Shown here: positions 49,933-58,710 of the stretch, piece by piece | How positions within the stretch are numbered: the first letter of the stretch is position 1 | How the letters are laid out: every line of letters starts with the position of its first letter | NCBI GenBank assembly: GCA_963674625.2 | Contig: CAXXXO010000004.1 | Coordinates: forward strand, 1,426,001-1,490,000 | From: JALHFZ01 sp963674625 | GTDB taxonomy: Bacteria > Synergistota > Synergistia > Synergistales > Aminobacteriaceae | DNA: 64,000 bases | Direction: 5' to 3' | Translations under genes and position numbers: made by a program | Notes under the pieces: generated by a model | The model's database searches: none | Told to the model about the DNA's origin: nothing | What the model saw: only the letters and a program-made list of their open reading frames with translations

Positions 49933-50973
49933 ATGTATACATTCGCTCTCGCCGGCTGCGGCCGGATCAGCAAAAACCATATTGAAACCCTCGGAGAACT
50001 GGAAAGAGAGGGCCGGGGCAAGCTTGTCGCCTGCTGCGATCCCATCGCCGAGCGGGCCTGTACGGTGGCCGATACAACGGGCTGCCAGCCCTTCCCCTCC
50101 ATCGAATCCATGCTGGAAGCCGTCCCCTCCGACATCCTTTCCATCTGCACTCCTTCGGGGCTTCACCCGGCCCACGTCGAACTGGCAGCAAAATACGGTC
50201 GTCATGCCCTCTCGGAAAAACCCGCAGGAACCAGCCTCGCCTCAGTAGACCGTGCCATCGACGCAAGCGACAGACAGGGCTTCCGCTATTTCGTGGTCAA
50301 GCAGAACCGATTCAACAAAACAATCGCCCTTTTGCGCCGGGCCCTTGAAGCCGGCAGGTTCGGGCGGCTTTATCTTCTTTCGTCGAACGTCTTCTGGACC
50401 CGCCCGCAGGACTACTATGACCAGGCCAGATGGCGGGGCACCTGGGAGTTTGACGGAGGAGCCCTGAGCAACCAGGCTTCCCACTACGTGGATCTCATGC
50501 AATGGATGGGCGGGGCAGTGGAGTCCGTTCAAGCCTTCAGCGGAACCCTCGCCCGAAACATCGAGGCCGAGGACACCATCACGGTCAACTTGAAATATCG
50601 AAGCGGCGCTCTGGGAAGCATCAACGTCACGAACCTCACCTACCCAAAAAACCTCGAGGGCAGCATCACCCTCCTCGGCGAAAAAGGGACGGTGCGGATC
50701 GGCGGGGTCGCCCTCAATAAAATAGAGCAGTGGCAGTTCGATGCCCCGGACCCCATGGATGAAGAAGTAAACGATGCCAACACCAACCCGACGAGCGTTT
50801 ACGGCTTCGGCCATCTGCCCTTCTACCGGCACGTGACGGACGTGCTCGACGGAAAGTCAGAACCTCTTCTTACCGGCAGAGAAGGACGAAAGACGGTGGA
50901 GATTATCGAAGCAGCCTACGAATCAGCCCGCACTGGAATATCGGTGCATCTTCGAGGAAGGTTTTTCTGCTGA
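49933..50973 (+). CDS. Gfo/Idh/MocA-family oxidoreductase (WbpB-like)
   Basis: 346 residues. The N-terminal Rossmann start FALAGCGRISKNHIETL, ICTPSGLHPAHV, the conserved SEKPAG (catalytic Lys) and GGALSNQASHYVDLMQWMGG (active-site His) fit WbpB/WlbA, which oxidise C3 of UDP-GlcNAcA to a 3-keto sugar. The usual next enzyme, the WbpE transaminase, is missing from this operon; the only DegT-type aminotransferase in view is at 59930. GGGAGG precedes the ATG. Confidence 0.85.
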   Translation: MYTFALAGCGRISKNHIETLGELEREGRGKLVACCDPIAERACTVADTTGCQPFPSIESMLEAVPSDILSICTPSGLHPAHVELAAKYGRHALSEKPAGTSLASVDRAIDASDRQGFRYFVVKQNRFNKTIALLRRALEAGRFGRLYLLSSNVFWTRPQDYYDQARWRGTWEFDGGALSNQASHYVDLMQWMGGAVESVQAFSGTLARNIEAEDTITVNLKYRSGALGSINVTNLTYPKNLEGSITLLGEKGTVRIGGVALNKIEQWQFDAPDPMDEEVNDANTNPTSVYGFGHLPFYRHVTDVLDGKSEPLLTGREGRKTVEIIEAAYESARTGISVHLRGRFFC

Positions 50974-51021
50974 TTGCTTTAATTTTTGAAAACGGCAGGG
51001 ATGAACTATTTTTTGTGAACT

Positions 51022-51537
51022 ATGCCCTGGCACTCCACAGATAACCAAAAGGGAAAAGAGAGGCAAATGACTGATGAACACATACGGGGTCGATATCACT
51101 TTTCCCCTTTCCCTAAGAATCCAGCGATAGCACGTTTTTTCAGAGAACTTGGCTGGGCAGATGAACTTGGTTCTGGTGTCCGGAATCTAGTAAAATACGG
51201 TAAGCTATTTGGTGGCAAAGACCCTGAGCTCTTTGAAGGAGATATATTTCGAACTGTCGTTTATGTGCCGGAAAGATTAATAGGTGGGGAGCCGACCCCG
51301 GAAGTCACCCCGGAAGTTACCCCGGAAGTCCGGATTCTCTCAATATTGAAATCGAACGGTGAAATGAGCAGGCGAGCTCTTCAGAAGGCTTTGAACCTGA
51401 AAGACGACGAGCATTTTCGAAAAAGCTATTTAACTCCGGCGCTTGACTGCGGGATGATTGAAATGACGATTCCGGATAAGCCGAAAAGCCCCTCGCAGCG
51501 TTATCGACTTACAGAAAAGGGAATGAAGAAGCTGTGA
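51022..51537 (+). pseudogene. 3' part of an AlbA/HATPase_c_4-type putative regulator
   Basis: The translated piece IRGRYHFSPFPKNPAIARFF then RELGWADELGSGVRNLVKYG matches the ATPase-like middle of schlafen/AlbA-type 'putative transcriptional regulators', followed by a TPEVTPEVTPEV linker (12-bp tandem repeat at 51293-51330) and a C-terminal winged-helix ILSILKSNGEMSRRALQKAL. The whole N-terminal AlbA domain is absent, so it is a truncated gene. No good start is seen. Confidence 0.65.
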
Positions 51538-51642
51538 ATAAACTCCCATGAAATATCATGATGCTGTTGTTCGTTCCTCCTCTTTTGCGATTTCTGAAGA
51601 GCGGGGAAATCCTTTCAATCAAAGAAATGTCAATCGAGGAAA

Positions 51643-51682
51643 TTGACGCAACTCGTTCCGAGTAATAAAGTTACTCGGAACG
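51643..51682 (+). promoter_or_regulatory. promoter with operator over the -10 box, site 4 (wecB-like gene)
   Basis: TTGACG (51643-51648), 17-bp spacer, TAAAGT (51666-51671). The palindrome here is the longest of the four: CGTTCCGAGTAA (51654-51665) pairs perfectly with TTACTCGGAACG (51671-51682). A second inverted repeat ACTCG/CGAGT (51651-51663) overlaps its left arm. Confidence 0.78.
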
Positions 51683-51710
51683 TATATCAAGCTTGTCAGG
51701 AGAATTATTA

Positions 51711-52595
51711 ATGAAAAAAGTCGTCTCTCTTGTGGGGGCACGCCCTCAATTTATAAAAGAAGCGGTCATCGGCGCCGAAGTGCGCCGACGAAACGCATGG
51801 AACCATATCCTCGTCCATTCCGGCCAGCACTACGATGCCAACATGTCCGATATCTTCTTCTCGGAACTTGACATGAAGCAGCCTGACTACTTCCTTAGCG
51901 TTGGTTCCGGTCTTCACGGCAAACAGACAGCCGAAGTTCTCGTCAAGTTCGAAGAATTGCTTCTGAAGGAAAAACCGGACATGGTCCTCGTCTACGGCGA
52001 TACCAACACCACCGTCGTCGGGGACGTCATGTACGATCTCTACCTGAAAATGAACCCCCGCTTCACCTTGGAGAAAACCAGGGAACAATTCGGCCTCGGG
52101 GAAGGACGCTACATCATCGCCATCCTTTACCGGGACTTAGTAGACAACCCCGAGTCGCTTAAACACATCCTCGAAGGCCTGGCAAAAGCAAAAAAGGCAA
52201 CTGGCCTTGAAATACTCTTTCCTCTTCATCCCCGAACTCGAAAGAGGATAGCGGAATTCGGGCTTCAGGATCTCATTTCGGCCTTTAAGATCACTGAACC
52301 AATTGGCTACCTTGACCTCATGTCTCTGACCCAACAATGCTCTGCGGTTGTCACTGACAGCGGGGGATATCAGAAGGAAGCCTACTATGCAGGGAAAAGG
52401 CTGTGGTGGTCATGCCTGATACGAGGTGGAGAGAACTGGCTGATAATCGCTGGAATATACTTACTCAATACAAACGGGACAATTTTTTTCTCGCTAAAAA
52501 AATGTTTGAAAGTTCCAGAAGAAACGGAAAATCTCTACGGTGAAGGCAATGCCGGTCCTAAGATTGTATCGTTCTTGTTGAAAGAACCTTGCTGA
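51711..52595 (+). pseudogene. UDP-GlcNAc 2-epimerase (WecB/WbpI-like) with deletion and frameshifts
   Basis: It begins KKVVSLVGARPQFIKEAVIG and HSGQHYDANMSDIFF as in WecB-type epimerases. At VYGDTNTT it jumps straight to VVGDVMYD, losing about 75 residues with the conserved His/Glu loop (HVEAGLRS..PEE). Near the end TDSGGYQKEAYYAGKR is followed by a frame change; the other frame gives VVVMPDTRWRELADNRWNIL, and a second change returns to YGEGNAGPKIVSFLL. The enzyme cannot work. AGGAG precedes the ATG and the promoter upstream is still well formed. Confidence 0.85.
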
Positions 52596-52729
52596 TGGAA
52601 AACTATAAAATAAGGAATAGAAACATTTTCTCAGTTTCTCATCTGCAATCTGCAAAATGTACGGTTTTCTCTTAAAAAAAGAGAACATGTTCAATAAGAC
52701 CATGAAGAAAATGTTTCAATAGTGGACTA

Positions 52730-53465
52730 GCCAAAAATGCTTTTTAATTCATATGCTTTCATCTTTTTCTTTGTTCCCGTTGTTTTTTTTCTTTCGAGGG
52801 TTTTCTAAACTCGGATATACCAAATCATGAAGGAGGAAGCGATTCAGAGCCGCTTGAAGCGCAAATGGGTCCGCACAACGGATTAACAGCACGCTAACTC
52901 TGTGCAGTCGAACAGATTGAACAAGGGATTCGATGTACTGGAGCTGAACCGTAGGCCTCAGATATCATGTCCTGTGCTACAAAAGAAGGGTAGCTTTATG
53001 TGGCTGCCATAATGGAGACCTCGCCTCGAGAAGCATTCTGGGGTGGCGGGTAAGGAGCGAGCATATAGATACAGTATTGATATCGAAGACCCTTGACCGG
53101 GCTGTAGAGAAAAGAAATCCGCCCCCGGGATTGATCCTTCATTCAGACAGGGGTCGGCAGTACACGAGCCATGACTATCAGCACAAGCTGTGGGTAAAAG
53201 AAATCATAGATTCCATGAGCAGAAAAGGAAATTGCTGGGACAATGCGCCGATGGAAAACTTCTTCGGGACGTTAAAAACGGAGTGTGTCTACGCCAGGAA
53301 AAAATACAGGAGCAGGGCTGAGGCGAAGTCGGATATCTTCAGATATATAGAGATATTTTACAATCGAAAGCGTCTCCATTCAGGATTGGGGTATAAAACG
53401 CCGGGAAGCTATGATAAAGAACGATCACAGGCATAATTCTGTGTCTAGCTTTTCGGGGGAAGCTC
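52730..53465 (+). mobile_element. IS3-family insertion sequence remnant
   Basis: The right edge carries TGTCTAGCTTTTCGGGGGAA (53444-53463), typical of IS3-type ends; the left edge is probably near GTGGACTAGCCAAAAA (52722-52737). Only the last part of the transposase is readable. The 480 bases before it hold frame-broken transposase codons. It separates the dead epimerase from the next glycosyltransferase. Confidence 0.65.
52837..53436 (+). pseudogene. IS3 OrfB transposase, 5' part decayed
   Basis: From 53077 the frame is open for 119 residues: SKTLDRAVEKRNPPPGLILH, HSDRGRQYTSHDYQ (second Asp of DDE), then NCWDNAPMENFFGTLKTE with the Glu, and a YNRKRLHSGLGYKTP end. Upstream, scattered frames give KRKWVRTTDS and LASRSILGWRV, parts of the first catalytic half with stops between them. 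No active enzyme is expected. Confidence 0.8.
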
Positions 53466-53536
53466 ATTTTTAATTGTTCTCAAAGACCTATTTTGGACAA
53501 GAGTGATTAGAAGTCTTTCAATAAAGGAGAATTAAT

Positions 53537-54679
53537 TTGAGATTGTGTATTATCGGTGACGCAGGTTCCCCATTCGTGAATAATTTTTCGAATAAAATTG
53601 CGGAAATATTAGAGGATTCGTATGTGCATATTTTCTCTACCAGACAAGGTTCTTTTTCGTCTAAGCGCATTATTCAAAGTATTCCACGCGGAGAAGGAAC
53701 TATGATAACCAAAATTCCGAAAGTGCGTGGAGTTTGGAGAATATACCAGTTGCGACAATTTCTTGAAAGATCTTCTGGTTTTGATATTTGCCATATTCAT
53801 TCTGTAAGTTGGCCAATTTCTTTTCAAAGTACTCTTCTAGCGAAGAAAAGTAAACATATTGTTTGCTCTGTTTGGGGTAGTGATTTTTACAAGAGTTCAT
53901 ATTGGAAGAGAAAACTTCAAGAGAGACTATATCGTATAGCGAGCGCAATCACATTCGCTAACGAAAAGACTTTAGAAGAGTTTGATAATTACTATAAAGG
54001 TAAGTACAGTTCTAAACTCAGGATTTGTAGGTTTGGTCTTTCTCCGTTAGACGAATTGAAAAAAATAAAAAAGAGTAAAGAAGAATGTAAAAGGCATTTT
54101 GACATCCCTCAGAATTCTCTTGTTGTTGTAATTGGTTATAATAGCAACCCAGCGCAACAGCATTTGAAAATAATTGAAAGCTTAGAAAAAATAAGAGACT
54201 TTTTGCCTTTGAATCTCTTCTTATTGCTTCCAATGGCTTACGGTGGCACAGATGAATATAAAGAGACAGTTAAGCGAAAACTTGCCACTTCAGGGTTTAG
54301 CAATAAAATTTATGAAAAATTTATGATGGACGGGGAAGTGGCAATGTTAAGAATGAGTTCCGACCTGATGATACAGGTACAGGTGACAGATCAGCTCTCG
54401 GGGTCGATGATGGAGCACTTATATGCTGAAAACGTTGTTATTACTGGGGATTGGCTTCCCTATCAAATATTGGAGGAAAAGCAAATTTTTGTTGTAAAGG
54501 TTTCTTCAGTTGAAGAAGTGGCGGCGAAGTTGTTGTATGCCATCCAAAACTGGGAAGAATTACGTTGGAAGTGCAAGGCCAACCGTGAGATTATTTGGGA
54601 ATTTGCAAGCTGGCAAAAAAATATACAACCTTGGATAGCAATGTATGAAGATCTTTCAAAAAGAGCGAGTATATCTTAA
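53537..54679 (+). CDS. GT-B glycosyltransferase
   Basis: 380 residues from TTG at 53537 (AAAGGAG 8 bases upstream). RLCIIGDAGSPFVNNFSNKI and DICHIHSVSWP mark the acceptor half; VVVIGYNSNPAQQHLKIIES and QVTDQLSGSMMEHLYAENVV the donor half. The pattern is close to Fuc4NAc- and similar O-antigen transferases, but the donor is not known. The DNA is AT-rich compared with the first 50 kb, as are the following flippase and polymerase genes, so the block looks imported. Confidence 0.75.
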   Translation: MRLCIIGDAGSPFVNNFSNKIAEILEDSYVHIFSTRQGSFSSKRIIQSIPRGEGTMITKIPKVRGVWRIYQLRQFLERSSGFDICHIHSVSWPISFQSTLLAKKSKHIVCSVWGSDFYKSSYWKRKLQERLYRIASAITFANEKTLEEFDNYYKGKYSSKLRICRFGLSPLDELKKIKKSKEECKRHFDIPQNSLVVVIGYNSNPAQQHLKIIESLEKIRDFLPLNLFLLLPMAYGGTDEYKETVKRKLATSGFSNKIYEKFMMDGEVAMLRMSSDLMIQVQVTDQLSGSMMEHLYAENVVITGDWLPYQILEEKQIFVVKVSSVEEVAAKLLYAIQNWEELRWKCKANREIIWEFASWQKNIQPWIAMYEDLSKRASIS

Positions 54680-54813
54680 GAAAGATGATTTTCATTATCT
54701 TTCGAACGGTTTCAACTACAAAGCTTTAGGAGTCCCCGGAAGCTAGAATAGATTTGTCTGTAAAAACGAAATCTTTCCCGACAACTGGATAAAGAATAGA
54801 GTGATATTAACTA

Positions 54814-56214
54814 ATGGAAAGCATTTCAGTGTTCGTTCACCGTTTTCTAGCTTTTCTCTCTGGCCCGGTAGTTGCGGCCTGTATATCCTTTCTGATTGTT
54901 CCTCTTACAACATGGTTTATTTCTGCTTCGGAATTCGGCAAGGCTTCAATGTACACACTCGTTGTCTCGCTCTTTAGCCTTGTGGTTTATCTCGGAATAG
55001 ACCAAGCCTATGTTCGTGAATACCATGAGGCAAAAGACCGAAAAGCCCTTTTTATGAATTCCCTCATTATGCCACTCTTGTTCTCTCTCATTGTGAGTTT
55101 AGCGGTTTTTTTCTCGTGGAGGGTATTTTCTTTTGCTCTTTTTGGTGAGGAAGATTTTATTCCAGCTATACTATTTGTAGTGGCTTTTCCCTTTACAGTA
55201 CTTGAGCGGTTTAATCTCCTTTCTATTCGCATGGAGGAAAAAGCCAAGCTGTATTCTCTGCTGACAATACTAAGGCAATTATTGAGAGCTCCATTGCTTC
55301 TGCTTTTCCTTTATTATTTTCGAAACTTTCATGGGGTTATTTTTGCTGAAGCATCTGCACAGGTTCTTCTTCCTATTTTTTCCGGATATGCAGCAAGGAA
55401 GAACTGGTCAACTTGTTTCAATCTTGATAAGGGGTTGATCAAGCTTCTTTTTCGTTTTGGTCTGCCTCTTCTCCCGGCATCGGTGCTTATGTGGCTGTTC
55501 AACGGCATGACTACTATGTCGTTGCGGTACTGGAGTTCCTTTGAGGCTTTGGGGCTCTACTCCGCAGCCTTTAAAATCATTGCTGCCCTTCAAATTTTCA
55601 ACACAGCATTCTCAACTTTTTGGGCGCCAACATCCTATAGATGGCATCAAGAAGGGGTAGGCATAAAAAAATATGAAAAAGTGGGGAATATTCTTTGTCT
55701 TATCATGATATTCATTGGATTTCTTGTGATAGCGGCTCGAAACTACATTGTTCTGCTGCTTTCTCCTGGCTACAGCACTGCTGCGGTCGTGATGCCGTTT
55801 TTAGTGTTTATTCCTGTGATGTACGCTGTTTCTGAAGTTACGGTAATTGGAATCAACTTCAGCAAGAGAACAGAATATCATATTGTAATAACTGCATTAT
55901 CTTTAATCACGAATATATTTTTTAACTTCCTGCTTGTTCCGCGCATTGGGGCCGAGGGTGCTGCAATATCAATGGGCTTATCTTATATCGTCTTTTTCTG
56001 GTCTAGGACGCTTATCTCCTGTTACCTCTGGCAAAATTTCAGGGTTTTCGGATACGCTTGGAATATTATTTTGCTCGTAACATTTGCCTCTTCGGTATTT
56101 TTAGAATCTTATCAAAAAAGTATACAGTTCACTCTTTTCTTGATTTGGCTATTTATAAACCGTCATTATCTTAGATTCTTAGCTTATCAGATTTCTAAAA
56201 TAGCAACAAGATAA
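54814..56214 (+). CDS. wzx: Wzx-type polysaccharide flippase
   Basis: 466 residues with about twelve to fourteen helices. LSGPVVAACISFLIVPLTTW then FISASEFGKASMYTL is the usual start of O-antigen flippases (MOP superfamily), and LYSAAFKIIAALQIFNTAFS then WAPTSYRWH is the typical mid-segment. It turns undecaprenyl-linked repeat units across the membrane. The ribosome site is poor. It is convergent with the wzy-like gene, so the two are on separate messages. A PglK-like ABC flippase elsewhere in the window may serve a different glycan. Confidence 0.87.
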   Translation: MESISVFVHRFLAFLSGPVVAACISFLIVPLTTWFISASEFGKASMYTLVVSLFSLVVYLGIDQAYVREYHEAKDRKALFMNSLIMPLLFSLIVSLAVFFSWRVFSFALFGEEDFIPAILFVVAFPFTVLERFNLLSIRMEEKAKLYSLLTILRQLLRAPLLLLFLYYFRNFHGVIFAEASAQVLLPIFSGYAARKNWSTCFNLDKGLIKLLFRFGLPLLPASVLMWLFNGMTTMSLRYWSSFEALGLYSAAFKIIAALQIFNTAFSTFWAPTSYRWHQEGVGIKKYEKVGNILCLIMIFIGFLVIAARNYIVLLLSPGYSTAAVVMPFLVFIPVMYAVSEVTVIGINFSKRTEYHIVITALSLITNIFFNFLLVPRIGAEGAAISMGLSYIVFFWSRTLISCYLWQNFRVFGYAWNIILLVTFASSVFLESYQKSIQFTLFLIWLFINRHYLRFLAYQISKIATR

Positions 56215-56354
56215 TCACTGTTTGTTTCCTAAATCCGCAAGTTCGTTCACTAACGGAAGAGGGTAGTGTCAATAGTTTTTCGCACATTTGTTTCTCAGAT
56301 CCAATGCCCTGCCCCCGGCTTGATGGACAGTATAAAGAGACGATATACTGGAGA

Positions 56355-57617
56355 TCAGAGAGGGGCAGCATTGTAAGATCTCCTGGCAATAATACTCAAT
56401 GAATGGATCGCCCCTATTATGCCTAGAATTGGCAGGAATATTTGATACCCTGAAATGAAGTTATTTGTAAACATCATTACCATCATCGAGATTATATATG
56501 AGGCGTTGGCGATAGTAATTGCGTAAGAAGAATTTCCGTAGAAATCAATCATTTTCGTTGCTTGTTTTAGAAGAGAGCGTATAAGTGTTAGCAAAAAAAA
56601 CAAAGAAAAGAATAAACCAAAAATTCCATATCGGCGTAGCATTAAAAAATATTCACCATCTACTATTGTGGCATGAATCGCTTTAGCTGGACCCCAACCT
56701 AACATTGGTGATGCTTTGAATAATTTAAAAGCGTCATAAAAGTTTTTAAGCCTAACATTGACTGAAGCATTATCTCCACTCAAAGCCGCCCTAAAGCCTA
56801 CCTTGATATAATCACTTTGAATTGCTGAAACGAAGAGAATCAAAAAAACACACAAGAATATTATGATTTTCTTCAAGTTTAATAGAGTGCTCTTTTTTTG
56901 TTTGTGTAACGTAATTGTAGCAATACAACCCATAGATAGGGCTAAAATTCCGGTCCTAGAACCTGTTAAGCCAATTATTATCGAGAGTACAATGAAAAGT
57001 AGCAGGTACTTATATTTTGCGTTTGAAAAATACAGTGATAAGTTATTTAGGCCGAAGAAAATCGCGATTGCTGCACCAGTATTTGGTTCAGAGCCTGTTA
57101 AAAAAAGCCTCTTCCTCAAAATAGCACCTAAGTTCTCTGGAGAAGCCATTTTTTCCAATTGGGCGTTCGAAATGTATAAAGTAAGAAACTTACCAATGAA
57201 TCCCTGTGAGAAGTAAAGCTGCAATAGAGCTATAAGGATTAAAAAAATACTTCCATATATTATAACGGAATACAATAAATCCCAAAATTTAGCATCTACA
57301 GTGTTATATGAAAGAAAAAAGATTGATAGAGGTAACGTAAGTCTAAGTAATTCATTTAAATCTCTTAAGGTGGGAGGCACGTTTAAAAATGCATAACCCC
57401 AAATCATCGAAAAAAAAACACTTATACAAAACATTGAATAGAGGATAATTGGCAATGTTTTTCTAGTTTTTAAAAAAAACACGAGAGGTGATAGTAAAAT
57501 TACGAGGATATCTCCCATTCGAATGCCAAGATTGAAAAAAGCCAAAGGCGGCAATAGGAAATTCCCGATAAAAACAAATATAACAATGTATTGTATTTGT
57601 CTTGTATGTAATGCCAA
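56355..57617 (-). CDS. O-antigen polymerase/ligase-like membrane protein (Wzy/WaaL type)
   Basis: 420 residues, about eleven helices, with a large periplasmic loop containing NVRLKNFYDAFKLFKASPML and GWGP, the hallmark of Wzy_C/WaaL proteins, preceded by LTGSRTGILALSMG. It polymerises or ligates lipid-linked repeats. The TTG at 57617 follows GGAGG by 7 bases, and that site contains the stop of the preceding gene. It is the last gene of an eight-gene minus-strand operon that starts with KAS III. Very AT-rich. Confidence 0.82.
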   Translation of the reverse strand: MALHTRQIQYIVIFVFIGNFLLPPLAFFNLGIRMGDILVILLSPLVFFLKTRKTLPIILYSMFCISVFFSMIWGYAFLNVPPTLRDLNELLRLTLPLSIFFLSYNTVDAKFWDLLYSVIIYGSIFLILIALLQLYFSQGFIGKFLTLYISNAQLEKMASPENLGAILRKRLFLTGSEPNTGAAIAIFFGLNNLSLYFSNAKYKYLLLFIVLSIIIGLTGSRTGILALSMGCIATITLHKQKKSTLLNLKKIIIFLCVFLILFVSAIQSDYIKVGFRAALSGDNASVNVRLKNFYDAFKLFKASPMLGWGPAKAIHATIVDGEYFLMLRRYGIFGLFFSLFFLLTLIRSLLKQATKMIDFYGNSSYAITIANASYIISMMVMMFTNNFISGYQIFLPILGIIGAIHSLSIIARRSYNAAPL

Positions 57618-57621
57618 GTGA

Positions 57622-58710
57622 TTACCTCCGGTAAAAATCCACTAGTTTTTTCTCTTCAAGGACCCAGTTGTAATCCGATATGGTAGCTATTTTGCCCGCA
57701 TTACCCAGCCGCAACGCTTGTTCTGGATCTTTGAATAACAAATTGACGGCACTGGCGATTTGTTTCGGATCAAGAGGATTCACACATATCCCACATTTAG
57801 CGGAATCGATAATTTCTCTCCACAAGGGGAAGTTCGAGGCGATAACAGGCAATCCGGCAGCCATATACTCAAAAAGTTTTACTGGCAAAGCGTCAATATA
57901 ATTTTCTATCGGATGCAGCACGACTAGCCCTACCATAGAAGAAGCAAAGATTTCATTGATTTTTTTTCTATCACAGAATCCGAGTTCGATTACTTTGTCC
58001 CAACCAGGCAGTGATTGTGCTATTTCTCGTTCTTTCGGGTCGGCGAATGCTCCTGCGAGCAGAAGTTTTCCATCAACATATTCCATAGCTCGTACCATTT
58101 CGAAAATTCCCCTGATAGAGGAAATTCCCCCAACGTAACATGCAAAGTTCTCTTTTGAAGGCTGACGCTCGATGTTTTTAAATTCTTCTAGGAGTGGAAA
58201 ATTATTGATGTTTTCGACATCCTCATTGATTTGCTTGAATCTCTTTGCGATAAAGGGTGTGGCTGTAATTATGCCGGAGACTTTGTGTGCGTAAAAATCC
58301 TCAATCTTTTCGGCAAAAAAAGATATGAAGAAACGCAGTGGTTTAGGGATCCAATGCTTGCTCAGAATTTGTCGCGGGAGGTCTTCATGGGCATCGTATA
58401 TAACTTTACCCCTTTTAAGAAGAAACGGCACAAGGAGCAATAGCTCGGGGTCATGAAGATGAAATATATCGGCTTGTGTAGAAAGGGCCCTTTTATATAC
58501 GTTGTTTACAGTGCATATCATGCGCTTTAGGCGGTTTACTGTTTTAGCGCAGGCGTCAATAATTTGGACATCGTTTTTCATCTCATCGCCTTTGCCATCG
58601 GCGACAATGAGATTTACCACCATACCTTCTCTGGCAAGACTTGTGCATTCCTTTAAAAAGATTCGGGTGTCGTATCGTGGGTGAACCGAAGTCAGGTGGG
58701 TAACAATCAT
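57622..58710 (-). CDS. GT4-type glycosyltransferase
   Basis: 362 residues. VTHLTSVHPRYDTRIFLKEC, IFHLHDPELLLLVPFL, CYVGGISSIRGIFEMV and LPVKLFEYMAAGLPVIASNF with the donor-site Glu. It is a paralogue of the enzyme at 44172 though its codon use is more AT-rich. Start and stop overlap or touch both neighbours (4-base overlap with the upstream gene), so it is made with the WbuB-like enzyme. Confidence 0.86.
   Translation of the reverse strand: MIVTHLTSVHPRYDTRIFLKECTSLAREGMVVNLIVADGKGDEMKNDVQIIDACAKTVNRLKRMICTVNNVYKRALSTQADIFHLHDPELLLLVPFLLKRGKVIYDAHEDLPRQILSKHWIPKPLRFFISFFAEKIEDFYAHKVSGIITATPFIAKRFKQINEDVENINNFPLLEEFKNIERQPSKENFACYVGGISSIRGIFEMVRAMEYVDGKLLLAGAFADPKEREIAQSLPGWDKVIELGFCDRKKINEIFASSMVGLVVLHPIENYIDALPVKLFEYMAAGLPVIASNFPLWREIIDSAKCGICVNPLDPKQIASAVNLLFKDPEQALRLGNAGKIATISDYNWVLEEKKLVDFYRR

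Noticed and set aside
23533..51682. The GAGYAATAAARTTACTC palindromes as transcription terminators or REP elements
   Set aside because: No T tract follows, all four share one orientation and all stand 17 bp after a -35 box before a gene.
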